Assembly (NCBI GenBank): GCA_002361355.1
Contig: DESQ01000029.1
Coordinates: 1 to 64,000, forward strand
Origin: Lachnospiraceae bacterium UBA3310
Lineage (GTDB): Bacteria; Bacillota; Clostridia; Lachnospirales; Lachnospiraceae
Direction of reading: 5' to 3'
Length of the DNA: 64,000 nucleotides
The notes beneath the pieces are model-generated. The model did no database searches. It was not told where the DNA came from and saw nothing but the letters and a program-made list of their open reading frames with translations. The first letter of the stretch is position 1, and the number at the start of each line of letters is the position of its first letter. Shown piece by piece: positions 41,342-49,805 of the stretch. The position numbers were made by a program, and so were the translations under genes.

Positions 41342-41468
41342 AATCTAACAAGCGTATCTATAAAGAGTCCTCGCGGCAATCGCCAATATACCCAAGTCAA
41401 TCCATGGTTGACTTTAAGCAGTCATTTGGCTCGGTGCTCGCGGGCAAAAATATAAATTAGGAGGCATC
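41342..41468 (+). promoter_or_regulatory. Structured leader of hisS
   Basis: GC-rich 127-bp stretch directly before hisS. It contains an imperfect hairpin, AAGTCAA/TTGACTT around TCCATGG (41394-41414), then GGCTCGGTGCTCGCGGGC. The T-box signature expected before many aminoacyl-tRNA synthetase genes was not found. Composition contrasts with the AT-rich DNA just upstream. Role unknown; it could be an RNA regulator or a dispersed repeat. Confidence 0.4.
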
Positions 41469-42737
41469 ATGGCAGTAACATTAAGTAAAAAACCGGTCAC
41501 CGGCATGAAAGACATCCTGCCGGAGGAGATGGAAATCCGCGACTATGTGATAGGAATTATCAAAGAAACTTACGGGAATTTCGGCTTTACTTCCATCGAG
41601 ACGCCCTGCGTGGAAAACCTTGCCAACTTAAACTGCAAGGCGGGCGGCGAAAATGAAAAGCTGATTTTTAAGATACTGAAGCGGGGCGAGAAGCTGCGCA
41701 TCGACGAGGCGAAGAGCGAGGAGGATCTGACGGACGGAGGCTTGCGCTATGACCTGACAGTGCCCCTTGTGCGGTATTACTCCAACCATGCGAACGAACT
41801 TCCCGCGCCGTTTAAGGCACTGCAGATGGGCAATGTATGGCGGGCGGACAGGCCCCAGAGGGGACGTTATCGTCAGTTTATGCAGTGTGATATCGATATT
41901 CTGGGGGAGGCGTCCAATCTGGCGGAGATTGAGCTGATTCTGGCCACCACCACCACCCTTGGGAAGCTTGGTTTTAAAAACTTTAATATCCGCATCAATG
42001 ACAGACAGATTTTAAAGGCTATGGCGGCCTACAGCGGCTTTGCCGAGGAGGACTACGATCAGGTGTTCATCATCCTGGACAAGATGGACAAGATCGGAAA
42101 AGAAGGCGTGGAAGCGGAACTTCTGGAGTCGGGATTCGCGAAAGAAAAGGTGGACAAGTATCTGGCGCTGTTTCAGGGAATGGAGACGGCGGACGACGCC
42201 ATTGCCTATATTACGGGAAAACTTGCAGGTGTGCTCCCGGAGGGGGTAAAGGAAAGTTTTCAGGAAATCATAGACAGTGTGGAAGCCACCAAAGGCGATT
42301 TCTTTCATCTGGTGTTTGATCCCACGCTGGTGCGGGGCATGTCCTACTATACAGGCACGATTTTTGAGATTGACATGCCGGAGTTTGGCGGAAGCTGCGG
42401 CGGCGGCGGAAGGTATGACAAGATGGTGGGGAAATTTACGGGTAACGATGTGCCGGCCTGCGGGTTTTCCATCGGCTTTGAGCGCATCATCCTGCTCCTT
42501 TTGGAGAGCGGCTTTAAAGTGCCGAAGGCGGGGAAGAAAATTGCGTACCTCATGGAAAAGGGCCTGCCCTCCGATAAGCTGTGCGCTGTGATGGCGCAGG
42601 CGCAGGCGGATCGGGAAAAGGGCAATCAGATTCTGGTGGCGCGTATGAACAAAAATAAAAAGTTCCAGAAGGAACAGCTCACCGCGCAGGGGTATGAGGA
42701 GTTTCAGGAATTTTACAGAGAAGAATTAAAGAGATAA
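41469..42737 (+). CDS. hisS: Histidyl-tRNA synthetase
   Basis: Class II synthetase charging tRNA-His. The 422-aa product begins with the motif region KKPVTGMKDILPEEMEIRDY, has motif 2 in GNVWRADRPQRGRYRQFMQC, the His-binding segment VRGMSYYTGTIFEI and motif 3 near ACGFSIGFERIILLL, followed by the C-terminal anticodon-binding domain. AATTAGGAGG precedes the ATG. It is followed after 23 bp by aspS, the usual hisS-aspS pair of Firmicutes. Confidence 0.96.
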   Translation: MAVTLSKKPVTGMKDILPEEMEIRDYVIGIIKETYGNFGFTSIETPCVENLANLNCKAGGENEKLIFKILKRGEKLRIDEAKSEEDLTDGGLRYDLTVPLVRYYSNHANELPAPFKALQMGNVWRADRPQRGRYRQFMQCDIDILGEASNLAEIELILATTTTLGKLGFKNFNIRINDRQILKAMAAYSGFAEEDYDQVFIILDKMDKIGKEGVEAELLESGFAKEKVDKYLALFQGMETADDAIAYITGKLAGVLPEGVKESFQEIIDSVEATKGDFFHLVFDPTLVRGMSYYTGTIFEIDMPEFGGSCGGGGRYDKMVGKFTGNDVPACGFSIGFERIILLLLESGFKVPKAGKKIAYLMEKGLPSDKLCAVMAQAQADREKGNQILVARMNKNKKFQKEQLTAQGYEEFQEFYREELKR

Positions 42738-42760
42738 AAGGAAAAGAGGGAAAAACAGCT

Positions 42761-44566
42761 ATGGCAGAATCAATGAAGGGTTGGAAGAGGTCGCACCGCT
42801 GTGCGGAGCTTTCCTTACAGAATGTGGGTGAGGAAGTTACGGTAATGGGATGGGTGCAGAAGCAGAGAAACAAGGGAGGCATTATTTTTGTGGATCTGCG
42901 CGACCGCTCCGGTATTTTACAGATTATTTTTGAGGAGAGCGACTGCGGGGCGGAAGGCTTTGCCAAGGCGGAGAAGATGAGAAGCGAGTTCGTCATTGCC
43001 GTGGTCGGAAAGGTGGAGAAGCGTTCCGGCGCGGTCAATGAAAATCTGGCCACGGGTGAGATTGAGATCCGCGCCGCACAGGTGCGTATCCTGTCTGAGG
43101 CGGAAACGCCGCCATTCCCTGTGGAGGCCGATTCCAAGACGAAGGAAGAGATTCGTTTAAAATACCGTTATCTGGATCTGAGAAGGCCGGATCTGCAGGA
43201 GAAGTTGATGCTTCGAAGCAAGATTGCCTCGGAGATGCGCGCCTTCATGGCGAAGGAGGGCTTTCTGGAGATCGAGACGCCGATTCTTTGCAAATCCACG
43301 CCGGAGGGGGCAAGGGATTATCTGGTGCCCAGCCGTGTGCATCCCGGCAATTTCTACGCGCTGCCCCAGTCGCCGCAGCTCTACAAACAGCTTTTGATGT
43401 GCTCCGGGTACGACCGGTATTTCCAGATCGCACGGTGCTTCCGTGATGAGGATCTGCGCGCGGACAGGCAGCCGGAGTTCACACAGGCGGATATGGAGCT
43501 TTCGTTTGTCGATGTGGATGATGTGATCGAGGTGAATGAGAGATTGATCGCTCATGTCTGCAAGGAAGCCATCGGACTGGATGTACCGCTTCCCCTGCCC
43601 CGCATGACATGGCAGGAGGCGATGGATCGTTTCGGCTCCGATAAGCCGGATACCCGCTTTGGCATGGAATTGACGGATGTATCAGAGGTGGTTGCGGGAT
43701 GCGGTTTCGGGGTGTTTACCTCCGCGCTGGAAAACGGCGGTTCTGTCCGCGGCTTAAATGTGAAGGGACAGGCGGCCATGCCCAGAAAGAAAATTGACGC
43801 GCTGGTGGATTTCGCGAAGGGCTACGGTGCGAAGGGCCTGGCTTACCTGAGTGTGCAGGAGGACGGCACATACAAGTCTTCTTTTGCGAAATTTATGACG
43901 GAGGAAACGCTTGACAGTCTGGTGAAGGCTATGCAGGGCGAAAAGGGAGATCTGCTCCTCTTTGCAGCCGACAAGAAAAATATTGTCTACAGCGTGCTCG
44001 GCGCGCTGCGTGTGGAACTTGGAAAGCAGCTCGGGCTGATCGACGAGTCGAAGTTTCATTTCCTGTGGGTGGTAGAGTTCCCGCTGTTAGAGTGGAGCGA
44101 GGAGGAAAACCGCTTTATGGCGATGCATCATCCGTTTACGATGCCCATGGAGGAGGACTGGCAGTATATCGACTCCGATCCGGGAAGGGTGCGCGCCAAG
44201 GCTTACGATATCGTGTTGAACGGTGTGGAGCTGGGAGGCGGCTCTGTCAGAATCCATCAGGATGATATACAGGAGAAAATGTTTGAGGTATTAGGGTTTA
44301 CAAAGGAGCAGGCGTGGGAGCAGTTCGGTTTCCTGTTAAGCGCTTTCAAGTACGGCGTTCCGCCTCATGCGGGGCTGGCTTACGGACTTGACCGCTTTGT
44401 CATGCTTTTGACGCATGCGGACAGTATTCGTGAGGTAATCGCTTTCCCGAAGATAAAGGATGCCTCCTGTCTCATGACAGAAGCGCCGGGTGTGGTGGAT
44501 GAAAAGCAGCTCGCGGAACTGCAGATCGCGATTACCCCTGCGCCGGAAAAAGATGATAATGCGTAA
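42761..44566 (+). CDS. aspS: Aspartyl-tRNA synthetase
   Basis: Bacterial-type AspRS of 601 aa: N-terminal OB anticodon-binding domain (residues 1-105), class II catalytic core with motif 2 ARCFRDEDLRADRQPEF and motif 3 GLAYGLDRFVMLL, and the bacterial GAD insertion between them. Length matches the bacterial family. It is downstream of hisS and probably in the same transcript. Whether it is discriminating or also charges tRNA-Asn cannot be settled here because gatCAB is outside the window. Confidence 0.97.
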   Translation: MAESMKGWKRSHRCAELSLQNVGEEVTVMGWVQKQRNKGGIIFVDLRDRSGILQIIFEESDCGAEGFAKAEKMRSEFVIAVVGKVEKRSGAVNENLATGEIEIRAAQVRILSEAETPPFPVEADSKTKEEIRLKYRYLDLRRPDLQEKLMLRSKIASEMRAFMAKEGFLEIETPILCKSTPEGARDYLVPSRVHPGNFYALPQSPQLYKQLLMCSGYDRYFQIARCFRDEDLRADRQPEFTQADMELSFVDVDDVIEVNERLIAHVCKEAIGLDVPLPLPRMTWQEAMDRFGSDKPDTRFGMELTDVSEVVAGCGFGVFTSALENGGSVRGLNVKGQAAMPRKKIDALVDFAKGYGAKGLAYLSVQEDGTYKSSFAKFMTEETLDSLVKAMQGEKGDLLLFAADKKNIVYSVLGALRVELGKQLGLIDESKFHFLWVVEFPLLEWSEEENRFMAMHHPFTMPMEEDWQYIDSDPGRVRAKAYDIVLNGVELGGGSVRIHQDDIQEKMFEVLGFTKEQAWEQFGFLLSAFKYGVPPHAGLAYGLDRFVMLLTHADSIREVIAFPKIKDASCLMTEAPGVVDEKQLAELQIAITPAPEKDDNA

Positions 44567-44585
44567 ATGTTGAAAAGGAGTCAAT

Positions 44586-45515
44586 ATGGCGGAACAAAGA
44601 CAAGATAACAAAGCGCTGGAGGAGGCGATAGCCACATTCCGGGCGGATAAGGAACGGGACAGCTATGTGAAGGTGATGGAGCTTATGGAGCGATCCATCG
44701 TTCTGGTGCCGGCTATGCCGCCAAAAGACCTTCCTGCGGAAATGATGGAGCAGATGAAGGCCGGAAAGCCTGTGAAACTTCCCAAGGAAGCCAGGATTGT
44801 GCCCTGTCTGCTCCGCAAGGAGACGGGGGAACAGGCGCTTCCCATTTTCACTTCGCCGGAACAGATTCCACCTGACAAGAAGAGCCCCATGGTGGTCGCC
44901 ATGCCTTTTATGGGCTGTGTTGCCATGGCAATGGCAAATCAGGACAAGGTGGCGGAGATTGTGGTGAATCCTTTTACCGGTATTATGGTTCTCAACAAAT
45001 CGGTTCTGGAGGTGGCGGAAAAGCGCAGGAAGGCGGCAGGGCAGATCAAGACGGTGCAGCTTACGAAAGAGCAGTTTCAGGATCTTGCCCACAACAGGGT
45101 GGTCCTCTCCCTTTTGCCCAAATATCTGTTTGAGAATAAAGAAGAGGGGCTTAAAAAGCTGCAGCAGGAGGAAGGGGATTTCCTTCTGCACTTCTATGAC
45201 GAGGTTTATCCGGAGGGGCAGAAGGCTTCCTGCCGGCCGGATGATTTTTCTCTGATGACGCTCAACATTACGGATACAATACAGCTCACCCGTGTGGATA
45301 TGCCGGACGAGGTCGCGAAGAAAAATCTGTGCTACCGGGTCTATGCCGTGTGGAAACGGGATACGGAGGAACTGTTGTACTACACGCTGGAAAAGACGAA
45401 GGACGGTAATGTGATCGCCAAAGTCACGGCGGACGGCATGCACGAAGTAGTGGAGCCCGCGCCGGAAAACGGAGCGGAGATCGAGGCGATTCTCGGTCTT
45501 GTGACGCCGATGTAA
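44586..45515 (+). CDS. SseB-domain protein
   Basis: A 309-aa cytoplasmic protein. The N-terminal part (NKALEEAIATFRADKERDSY, IVPCLLRKETGEQALPIFTS, VNPFTGIMVLNK) matches the SseB N-terminal domain found in many Gram-positive bacteria outside secretion loci. The C-terminal 150 residues are less conserved. AAAGGAG precedes the ATG. It follows aspS by 19 bp. Function in Clostridia is unknown. Confidence 0.85.
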   Translation: MAEQRQDNKALEEAIATFRADKERDSYVKVMELMERSIVLVPAMPPKDLPAEMMEQMKAGKPVKLPKEARIVPCLLRKETGEQALPIFTSPEQIPPDKKSPMVVAMPFMGCVAMAMANQDKVAEIVVNPFTGIMVLNKSVLEVAEKRRKAAGQIKTVQLTKEQFQDLAHNRVVLSLLPKYLFENKEEGLKKLQQEEGDFLLHFYDEVYPEGQKASCRPDDFSLMTLNITDTIQLTRVDMPDEVAKKNLCYRVYAVWKRDTEELLYYTLEKTKDGNVIAKVTADGMHEVVEPAPENGAEIEAILGLVTPM

Positions 45516-45556
45516 CAGCCGCCATAGAAAACAAGCGGCGGATGGAAGGAAACGAT

Positions 45557-46225
45557 ATGGACACAATTATTTTTGATCTGGACGGAACGCTTCTCAATAC
45601 GCTGGAAGATCTGACGGACAGCGTCAATCATGCCATGGAAGCATTCGGATTTCCCGTGCATACGATTGAGGAGATCCGCAGCTTTGTGGGAAACGGTGCC
45701 CCTAAACTGATCGAACGGAGCATTCCGCAGGGAAAAGAGAATCCCTCCTACGATGCGGTTCTTGCGTCCTTCAAAGAGTATTACGCCGCGCACTGTGAGG
45801 ATAAGACAAATCCTTACGAGGGGATTATGGAACTTCTGGCACAGTTGAAGAACGGGGGTTATCGGATGGCTGTCGTCTCCAACAAGTTTGACGGCGCGGT
45901 GAAGCGTCTGTGCGAAAAATATTTCGGAAATTACATTGAGGTGGCTATCGGGGAGAGCGCGGATGTAAAGAGAAAACCTGCGCCCGATACAGTGTACCGG
46001 GCGCTTCGTGAACTTTCCTGCGACGCCTCCCGCGCGGTTTACGTGGGAGATTCCGAGGTGGACATACAGACGGCAAAGAATGCGTCTCTGCCCTGCATCA
46101 GCGTTACCTGGGGATTCCGAACAGAAGAACAGCTAAAGGCTGCCGGTGCGGACGTAAAGCGTATGATCAGGAATCCTCAGGCTCTTGTTCCTCTGCTTCT
46201 ACAGCTTCATCAGGCGGAAGGGTGA
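45557..46225 (+). CDS. gph: HAD-family phosphoglycolate phosphatase-like hydrolase
   Basis: A 222-aa HAD phosphatase: motif I IIFDLDGTLLNT (nucleophile Asp), motif II VVSNK, motif III Lys in KRKPAPDT and motif IV YVGDSEVDIQTA. An alpha-helical cap between motifs I and II fits the Gph/PGP subgroup. Substrate could be 2-phosphoglycolate or another small phosphoester. The ATG at 45557 follows GGAAGG; the ATG at 45542 is upstream of that site. Its last 59 bp also encode the end of the convergent CNNM gene. Confidence 0.9.
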   Translation: MDTIIFDLDGTLLNTLEDLTDSVNHAMEAFGFPVHTIEEIRSFVGNGAPKLIERSIPQGKENPSYDAVLASFKEYYAAHCEDKTNPYEGIMELLAQLKNGGYRMAVVSNKFDGAVKRLCEKYFGNYIEVAIGESADVKRKPAPDTVYRALRELSCDASRAVYVGDSEVDIQTAKNASLPCISVTWGFRTEEQLKAAGADVKRMIRNPQALVPLLLQLHQAEG

Positions 46226-47471
46226 TCAATACTTTCACAATATGGTTATCCTGAATGCCGCAGGCCTTAAGGACGATACCGTTTTCCAACGTGATGGTCT
46301 CCTGATCCTGGGGCAGACGGTCAAGCTGTTCCAGCATGAGGCCGCCGATGGAGTCATAGTCTTCGGAGTCGAGTGAGATCTCCAGGGCATCGTTTATGTC
46401 GTCAAGTTTCATACCGCCCTCGACCAGATATTGGCCTTCCTCCGTTTCCTGAATCAGTTCTTCCTCGTCCGCGTCGTACTCGTCGCGGATTTCGCCTACC
46501 AGTTCTTCGATGATATCCTCCATGGTGATCATGCCCACGGTGGCGCCGTACTCGCTCAGGACAAAAGCAACGGCGCAGGACTTTTCACGTATTTCCATCA
46601 ACAGGTCTGACACATTCTTATATTCATAAGTATAGTAAGCCTCGCGCAGAATTTTTTTGAGGCTGAATTTTTCCTTGTCCTTTACCAGAATAAAATCTTT
46701 GATATTGACAATGCCGATGATGTGATCCGGGTCGTCGTCATAGACAGGAATCCTCGTAAACATGCTCGACTGAAAGGTGGAGAGCAGTTCCTGATAGGTT
46801 GCGCTTAAAGGAAGCGTTGTCATCTGGATACGGGGGATCATAATGTCTTTCGCGACAGTGTCGCCGAAATCGAACACATTGTAGATAAAAGTGCGCTCAT
46901 CCGATTCGATCGCGCCGCCCTCATGGCTTACGTCCACATAGGTTTTCAGTTCTTTTTCGGAAATACTGAAATTGTTCCCCTCGGAGCTGATATGTAACAG
47001 CTGGAGAATCCAGTTGGAAAGCAGATCCACCAGAAAAATGACCGGCGTGAGAACAGTCATCAGCAGACGGATAACAGACCCGAACAGAAGCGTGATAGAA
47101 TCCGCGCGCTGCATGGCCCATGTTTTAGGGATGATCTCGCCGAACATCAAAACCACGAAGGTCAGAATGCCTGTGGCAATTCCAACGGCCCTGTTTCCCC
47201 ATAAACTTATGGCGAAGGTGGTAGCGACGGATGAGGCGGAAAGGTTGACAATGTTGTTGCCGATCAGGATAGCGCTCAACATTTTGCCGTACTGATCCAG
47301 AATGGCAAGCACCCGGACAGCCCGTTTGTTGTCCTCCTCGGCCAGCGTGCGAAGCCGTACGCGGTTTACGGTGGAGAAGGCGGTTTCCGCGGAAGAGAAA
47401 AAGGCCGACAGGAAAACGAGAACGGCCAGAGAAATCAGTTGTATGACACCTGGGGTATCCAAAATGATCAT
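46167..47471 (-). CDS. CNNM/CBS-domain membrane protein (HlyC/CorC family)
   Basis: A 434-aa protein with the standard layout: DUF21/CNNM membrane domain (about 1-190, three to four helices such as LISLAVLVFLSAFFSSAETAF), a tandem CBS pair (about 215-335, with IMIPRIQM and YGATVGMITMEDIIEELVG) and a C-terminal CorC_HlyC domain. Related proteins act in Mg or Co export or resistance. AAGGAGTGA precedes the ATG. The 3' end overlaps gph by 59 bp on the other strand. Confidence 0.93.
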   Translation of the reverse strand: MIILDTPGVIQLISLAVLVFLSAFFSSAETAFSTVNRVRLRTLAEEDNKRAVRVLAILDQYGKMLSAILIGNNIVNLSASSVATTFAISLWGNRAVGIATGILTFVVLMFGEIIPKTWAMQRADSITLLFGSVIRLLMTVLTPVIFLVDLLSNWILQLLHISSEGNNFSISEKELKTYVDVSHEGGAIESDERTFIYNVFDFGDTVAKDIMIPRIQMTTLPLSATYQELLSTFQSSMFTRIPVYDDDPDHIIGIVNIKDFILVKDKEKFSLKKILREAYYTYEYKNVSDLLMEIREKSCAVAFVLSEYGATVGMITMEDIIEELVGEIRDEYDADEEELIQETEEGQYLVEGGMKLDDINDALEISLDSEDYDSIGGLMLEQLDRLPQDQETITLENGIVLKACGIQDNHIVKVLITLPPDEAVEAEEQEPEDS

Positions 47472-47507
47472 TCACTCCTTGCTTTTATTCTTGATAACAG
47501 TGATATT

Positions 47508-47537
47508 AGTTCAGCCTGCGCCATGCATGGCTGAACT
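47508..47537. promoter_or_regulatory. Inverted repeat in the divergent CNNM/membrane-protein promoter region
   Basis: AGTTCAGCC (47508-47516) and GGCTGAACT (47529-47537) form a 9-bp perfect dyad 36 bp upstream of the CNNM start. It could be an operator or an mRNA hairpin. Confidence 0.45.
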
Positions 47538-47634
47538 GTTAGAGAAAATATTACTAGATGCATAAGATTGTGTCAAGTTTTTATACCGAAAGGAATACAT
47601 TAGATATAGAGGAAGAAAGGACAAGGGGATTGTG

Positions 47635-48009
47635 ATGGGAAAAAAAGAACTATATACGGGAAAGGCAGTTTTTATCATTAAATGTATGCTGGGAGCCTAC
47701 ATTTTGACGGCAGGTCTTCTCTTGCTGCTTGCCTTTATCCTGTATCGTTTCGGGCTGTCCGAGAAGGTGGTGTCCGTCTGTATCATTGGGATTTACATAG
47801 TGGTTACGTTCCTGGCGGGCATGCTTGCGGGGAAAAGGGAAGGGAAAAGGAAATTTCTTTGGGGACTGGTCATGGGCGTGCTGTATTTCGGTATTCTTGT
47901 GGTGGTGTCCATGGTGGTGAACAAAGGCGTGGAGGATGTGGCGGGAAATATGCTGACGGTGTTTTTCCTGTGCGCAGGGAGCGGTATGCTTGGCGGAATG
48001 GTATCCTAA
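47635..48009 (+). CDS. TIGR04086-like small membrane protein
   Basis: A 124-aa very hydrophobic protein with four predicted helices (for example IKCMLGAYILTAGLLLLLAF; VCIIGIYIVVTFLAGMLAG; LVMGVLYFGILVVVSMVV; LTVFFLCAGSGMLGGMV). Its size, topology and position before scfA fit the TIGR04086 family of Clostridia, a call from memory of the usual gene order. An ATG at 47635 is chosen over the adjacent GTG; AAGGGG lies upstream. Function unknown, perhaps linked to SecDF or SCIFF export. Confidence 0.75.
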   Translation: MGKKELYTGKAVFIIKCMLGAYILTAGLLLLLAFILYRFGLSEKVVSVCIIGIYIVVTFLAGMLAGKREGKRKFLWGLVMGVLYFGILVVVSMVVNKGVEDVAGNMLTVFFLCAGSGMLGGMVS

Positions 48010-48113
48010 AGAAAAAAGTCTTTCCGTATCGCGGAATCTGTGTTATACTTGACGCAGACTGCGGAGGATTACAGCATCTGAGAATACAATTATTACATAA
48101 GGAGGACATAGCT

Positions 48114-48257
48114 GTGAAGCATATTAAGACTTTATCTACCAGAGATTTAAAGGAATCCATGAAGAAGGGCGGCTGCGGCGAGTGCCAGACATCCTGCCAG
48201 TCTGCCTGCAAGACTTCTTGTACCGTGGGAAACCAGAGCTGCGAGAAGGCGAGATAG
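48114..48257 (+). CDS. scfA: SCIFF six-cysteine ranthipeptide precursor
   Basis: A 47-residue peptide starting MKHIKTLSTRDLKESMKKGG and then carrying six cysteines (residues 21, 24, 28, 32, 36, 43) in a 27-residue core, the signature SCIFF pattern (six cysteines in forty-five residues). Cys32 and Thr37 match the positions of the thioether bridge described for the related CteA peptide. The start is GTG, 8 nt after AAGGAGG. It lies 150 bp before its radical SAM maturase. SCIFF is almost universal in Clostridia; proposed roles include quorum signalling and metabolism, not an antibacterial action. Confidence 0.97.
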   Translation: MKHIKTLSTRDLKESMKKGGCGECQTSCQSACKTSCTVGNQSCEKAR

Positions 48258-48407
48258 GCATTTTTTAAGGCGGCGGGGAGCCGCAAAACAGATCAGGGAA
48301 AACCAGGCAGGCTCGGCATGCGGCGCATGACGGGTCTGCTTCTGTGAATGGACACAGGCTGAACTGTAATTACTATTGTAATATATGGAAACGTAAGGAG
48401 AAAAATT

Positions 48408-49805
48408 GTGATACACCGGTATATCAATAATGGCTATCATATCGTGATGGATGTCAACAGCGGCAGCGTGCATGTGATGGACAAGTCTGCCTACGATGCG
48501 GTTCCTGTGGCACAGCGGCTGATTGAGCAGGGGAAAGAGGATAAGGAAGAAATTGCGCGGGCAGTGGCAGAGGAGCTTTCCATGGCGCTTTCCGAGGCGG
48601 AGGAACTGGCGGAAGAGTTTCTTGCCCTGAAGGAGGCGGGACAGCTTTTTGCCGAGGATATTTACGAGAACTATATAGATGCCTTCAAGGAGCGTGAGAC
48701 AGTGGTGAAGGCACTTTGTCTCCATATCGCCCACGATTGTAACCTGGCCTGCAAATACTGCTTTGCGGGGGAGGGCGAGTATCACGGAAGACGGGCGCTG
48801 ATGAGTCTGGAAGTAGGAAAGAAGGCGTTGGATTTTCTGGTGGCAAACTCCGGTAACCGGGTGAATCTGGAGGTGGATTTCTTTGGCGGAGAGCCTCTTA
48901 TGAACTGGCAGGTGGTCAAGGACTTGGTGGCCTATGGAAGATCTCTGGAGGAGCCGCACCACAAGAAGTTCCGCTTTACGCTGACTACCAACGGCGTATT
49001 GCTTACCGATGAGGTTATGGATTTTGTCAACAGGGAGATGTCAAATCTGGTACTCAGCATAGACGGCAGGAAGGAAATTCACGATCTCATGAGGCCGCAC
49101 CGTGGCGGGCAGGGCAGTTATGACGAGATCCTGCCTAAATATAAAAAGGCGGCCAGGAGCAGAAACCAGATGAACTATTATGTGCGGGGCACGTATACGC
49201 GGAACAATACGGATTTTTCCGAGGATGTGATACATCTGGCAGACGAGGGGTTTGAGCAGATTTCCGTGGAACCCGTGGTGGCGGATAAAAAGGAAGACTA
49301 TGCGCTTCGGATGGAGGATGTGCCGACGCTTTTGTCTGAGTATGACAAGCTTGCCCTGGAATATATTAACAGAAAAAGAGAAGGAAAGGGTTTTCAATTC
49401 TTTCATTTTATGATAGATTTAGAAGGTGGCCCTTGCGTGGCAAAGAGATTGTCAGGCTGTGGGTCAGGTACGGAATATCTGGCGGTGACTCCGTGGGGAG
49501 ATCTGTATCCCTGCCATCAGTTTGTGGGGCAGGAAGAATTTCTCATGGGAAATGTGGAGGACGGGATCGTCCGGAAGGATATTCAGGATAAATTTAAGGC
49601 GTGCAATGTCTACTCTAAGAAAGAGTGCAGGGATTGCTTCGCGAAATTTTATTGCAGCGGCGGCTGTGCGGCTAACGCCTACCATGAGTGTGGCGATGTG
49701 AACGGTTCTTATGAGCTCGGATGTGAACTTCAAAGGAAACGGGTGGAATGCGCGATCATGATAAAAGCGGCGCTTGCCGATGAAGAAAGGGAGAATTATC
49801 TATGA
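48408..49805 (+). CDS. scfB: SCIFF maturase, radical SAM/SPASM protein
   Basis: Installs the Cys-Thr thioether in SCIFF. The 465-aa enzyme has an N-terminal peptide-recognition (RRE-like) region of about 90 residues, the radical SAM motif CNLACKYCF (C-x3-C-x2-C) near residue 113, FFGGEPLMNW, and a C-terminal SPASM domain with CGSGTEYLAVTPWGDLYPCH and CRDCFAKFYCSGGCAANA for two extra clusters. The GTG start is 7 nt after TAAGGAG. The stop overlaps the secDF start (ATGA), so maturase and Sec components are translationally coupled. Confidence 0.97.
   Translation: MIHRYINNGYHIVMDVNSGSVHVMDKSAYDAVPVAQRLIEQGKEDKEEIARAVAEELSMALSEAEELAEEFLALKEAGQLFAEDIYENYIDAFKERETVVKALCLHIAHDCNLACKYCFAGEGEYHGRRALMSLEVGKKALDFLVANSGNRVNLEVDFFGGEPLMNWQVVKDLVAYGRSLEEPHHKKFRFTLTTNGVLLTDEVMDFVNREMSNLVLSIDGRKEIHDLMRPHRGGQGSYDEILPKYKKAARSRNQMNYYVRGTYTRNNTDFSEDVIHLADEGFEQISVEPVVADKKEDYALRMEDVPTLLSEYDKLALEYINRKREGKGFQFFHFMIDLEGGPCVAKRLSGCGSGTEYLAVTPWGDLYPCHQFVGQEEFLMGNVEDGIVRKDIQDKFKACNVYSKKECRDCFAKFYCSGGCAANAYHECGDVNGSYELGCELQRKRVECAIMIKAALADEERENYL

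Noticed and set aside
41342..41468. T-box riboswitch before hisS
   Set aside because: No T-box consensus (GGGTGGNACCGCG-like) or specifier-loop layout with a terminator could be found; only a short hairpin and a GC-rich tail.
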